A DNA stretch of 5,591 bases from JBAROU01 sp049642385 (GTDB taxonomy: Bacteria; Chloroflexota; Dehalococcoidia; DSTF01; RBG-16-68-14). Positions 4,992-5,591 of the stretch are shown piece by piece; position 1 is the stretch's first letter, and each line of letters starts with the position of its first letter. A model generated the notes under the pieces. It was not told the origin of the DNA, did no database searches, and saw only the letters and a list, made by a program, of their open reading frames with translations. The stretch is taken from assembly GCA_049642385.1 (NCBI GenBank), contig JBAROU010000114.1, positions 1 through 5,591 of the forward strand, in the 5' to 3' direction. A program made the position numbers and the translations under genes.

Positions 4992-4997
4992 TATACT
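4992..4997 (+). promoter_or_regulatory. Candidate -10 box of the GNAT gene
   Basis: TATACT (one mismatch to TATAAT) ends 17 bases before the ATG at 5015, giving a predicted leader of about 11 bases that begins near the GAGGT ribosome site. No -35 hexamer is found at 16-18 bases. The same GTATACTC sequence occurs next to the regulator start (3720-3727). Confidence 0.45.
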
Positions 4998-5014
4998 CCT
5001 ATCGAGGTCACGCT

Positions 5015-5521
5015 ATGGATGTCTCGATCCGCCCGTACCAACCTGGAGATCTGGAAACGTGTCGGGAGCTCTGGCGCGAGCTGACGCAGCGCCACCGCGA
5101 CATCTACGACGACCAGACGATCGACGGCGACGATCCCGGCCCCGCGTTCGATGAGCATCTCGCGCGTAAGGACATCGCGGGCGTCTGGCTCGCTGAGCGC
5201 GACGGCGAGGTGCTTGGCCTGTGCGGGTTGTTAGTCGAGGGTGACAGCGGCGAGGTGGAACCGATCGTCGTGCGCGCCACAGAACGATCGAATGGCATCG
5301 GGCGTCAGCTCGTCGAGCGCACGATTACGGATGCGCGGGAGCGAGGCGTGCGCTTTTTGAGCGTACAGCCGGTTGCTCGCAATATCGAAGCGATCGCGTT
5401 CTTCTACGAAGCCGGCTTTGCCATGCTCGGCCACCTTGATCTGTTCATGGAGCTGTCGCACCCCGGCGCGCGCGAATGGAAGCCCGGGATCACCATCCAC
5501 AGCCACGAGTTCACGTACTGA
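5015..5521 (+). CDS. GNAT-family N-acetyltransferase
   Basis: This 168-residue protein is a single GNAT domain, which transfers an acetyl group from acetyl-CoA to an amine. The N-terminal strand VSIRPYQPGDLETCRELW is typical. Motif A runs about 81-101, with strand VEPIVVR and the acetyl-CoA pyrophosphate loop RSNGIG (91-96) before helix RQLVERTI. Motif B follows with NIEAIAFFYEAGFAMLGH (123-140). The substrate cannot be read from the sequence. The start at 5015 has GAGGT six bases upstream and begins where the family does; the same frame runs back to 4937 but that extension is Arg-rich and includes the likely -10 box. It is divergent from the 38-residue gene. Its TGA is two bases from the stop of the convergent gene on the right. 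Confidence 0.93.
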   Translation: MDVSIRPYQPGDLETCRELWRELTQRHRDIYDDQTIDGDDPGPAFDEHLARKDIAGVWLAERDGEVLGLCGLLVEGDSGEVEPIVVRATERSNGIGRQLVERTITDARERGVRFLSVQPVARNIEAIAFFYEAGFAMLGHLDLFMELSHPGAREWKPGITIHSHEFTY

Positions 5522-5523
5522 CG

Positions 5524-5591
5524 TCACGCCGGCTTGCGCGCGCGGAAGCTGAAGCCGCTGCCCGGGCTGTGCACCGATACCTCGGTGAAGC
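5524..5591 (-). CDS. C-terminal end of a minus-strand gene, possibly a SAM methyltransferase
   Basis: The last 21 codons are visible, ending FTEVSVHSPGSGFSFRARKPA and TGA (5526-5524); the frame is open to the right edge. A terminal pattern like F..V.V...G.GFSF.ARKP resembles the final beta-hairpin of many class I SAM-dependent methyltransferases, where it follows the 'GF' strand. With so few residues the family is a guess, and even coding status rests on the open frame, its composition and the close convergent stop. Confidence 0.5.
   Translation of the reverse strand, partial: FTEVSVHSPGSGFSFRARKPA

Noticed and set aside
4937..5014. Upstream start (ATG 4937) for the GNAT protein
   Set aside because: The added residues are Arg-rich and unlike the family, there is no ribosome site, and the likely -10 box at 4992 lies inside them.
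4712..5158. 148-residue minus-strand frame across the small gene and the GNAT start
   Set aside because: It runs through the intrinsic terminator and the divergent promoter region, and its sequence is basic and unpatterned.

Overview
The window comes from a GC-rich bacterium with strong Shine-Dalgarno sites. It carries a Cys-anchored lipoprotein, an OmpR-class two-component pair and a DinB-fold protein. The style of the GerMN lipoprotein and of the secreted repeat protein fits Chloroflexota best, with Actinomycetota as the alternative. This is inference from protein style, not a phylogenetic result.

Layout. A plus-strand gene is cut by the left edge (3-227; the end of a probable release-factor-like protein). 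Six minus-strand genes then fill 224-4893. In transcription order from right to left they are a 38-residue membrane protein (4777-4893), a secreted repeat protein with His/Gly-rich segments (3791-4567), an OmpR-family response regulator (3006-3707), a sensor histidine kinase (1529-3004), a GerMN-domain lipoprotein (838-1428) and a DinB-family protein (224-763). A plus-strand GNAT acetyltransferase follows (5015-5521). A minus-strand gene, possibly a methyltransferase, enters from the right edge (5524-5591).

How the genes may work together. The regulator and kinase genes are one base apart, with the kinase ribosome site inside the regulator's last codons, so they are translationally coupled. 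The GerMN lipoprotein follows after 100 bases. The order regulator-kinase-GerMN lipoprotein matches actinobacterial mtrA-mtrB-lpqB, but with a short lipoprotein lacking the large C-terminal part of LpqB. The two genes upstream of the regulator both encode envelope proteins. They share a 17-base element (15/17 identical) at nearly the same distance from their starts, followed at identical spacing by a second short match. This suggests one regulator or one promoter class for both. The best reading is an envelope-sensing module: a two-component system, a GerMN lipoprotein, and two co-controlled envelope proteins as possible targets or feedback partners. The link between the 17-base element and this regulator is a hypothesis.

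Transcription punctuation. A clear intrinsic terminator follows the 38-residue gene (4723-4754). A perfect 13-bp hairpin follows the secreted-protein gene (3736-3765). A near-consensus -10 box lies so close to the regulator start that its mRNA may be nearly leaderless. Both convergent gene pairs have overlapping or nearly touching stop codons. No tRNA, rRNA, CRISPR or insertion sequence was seen.
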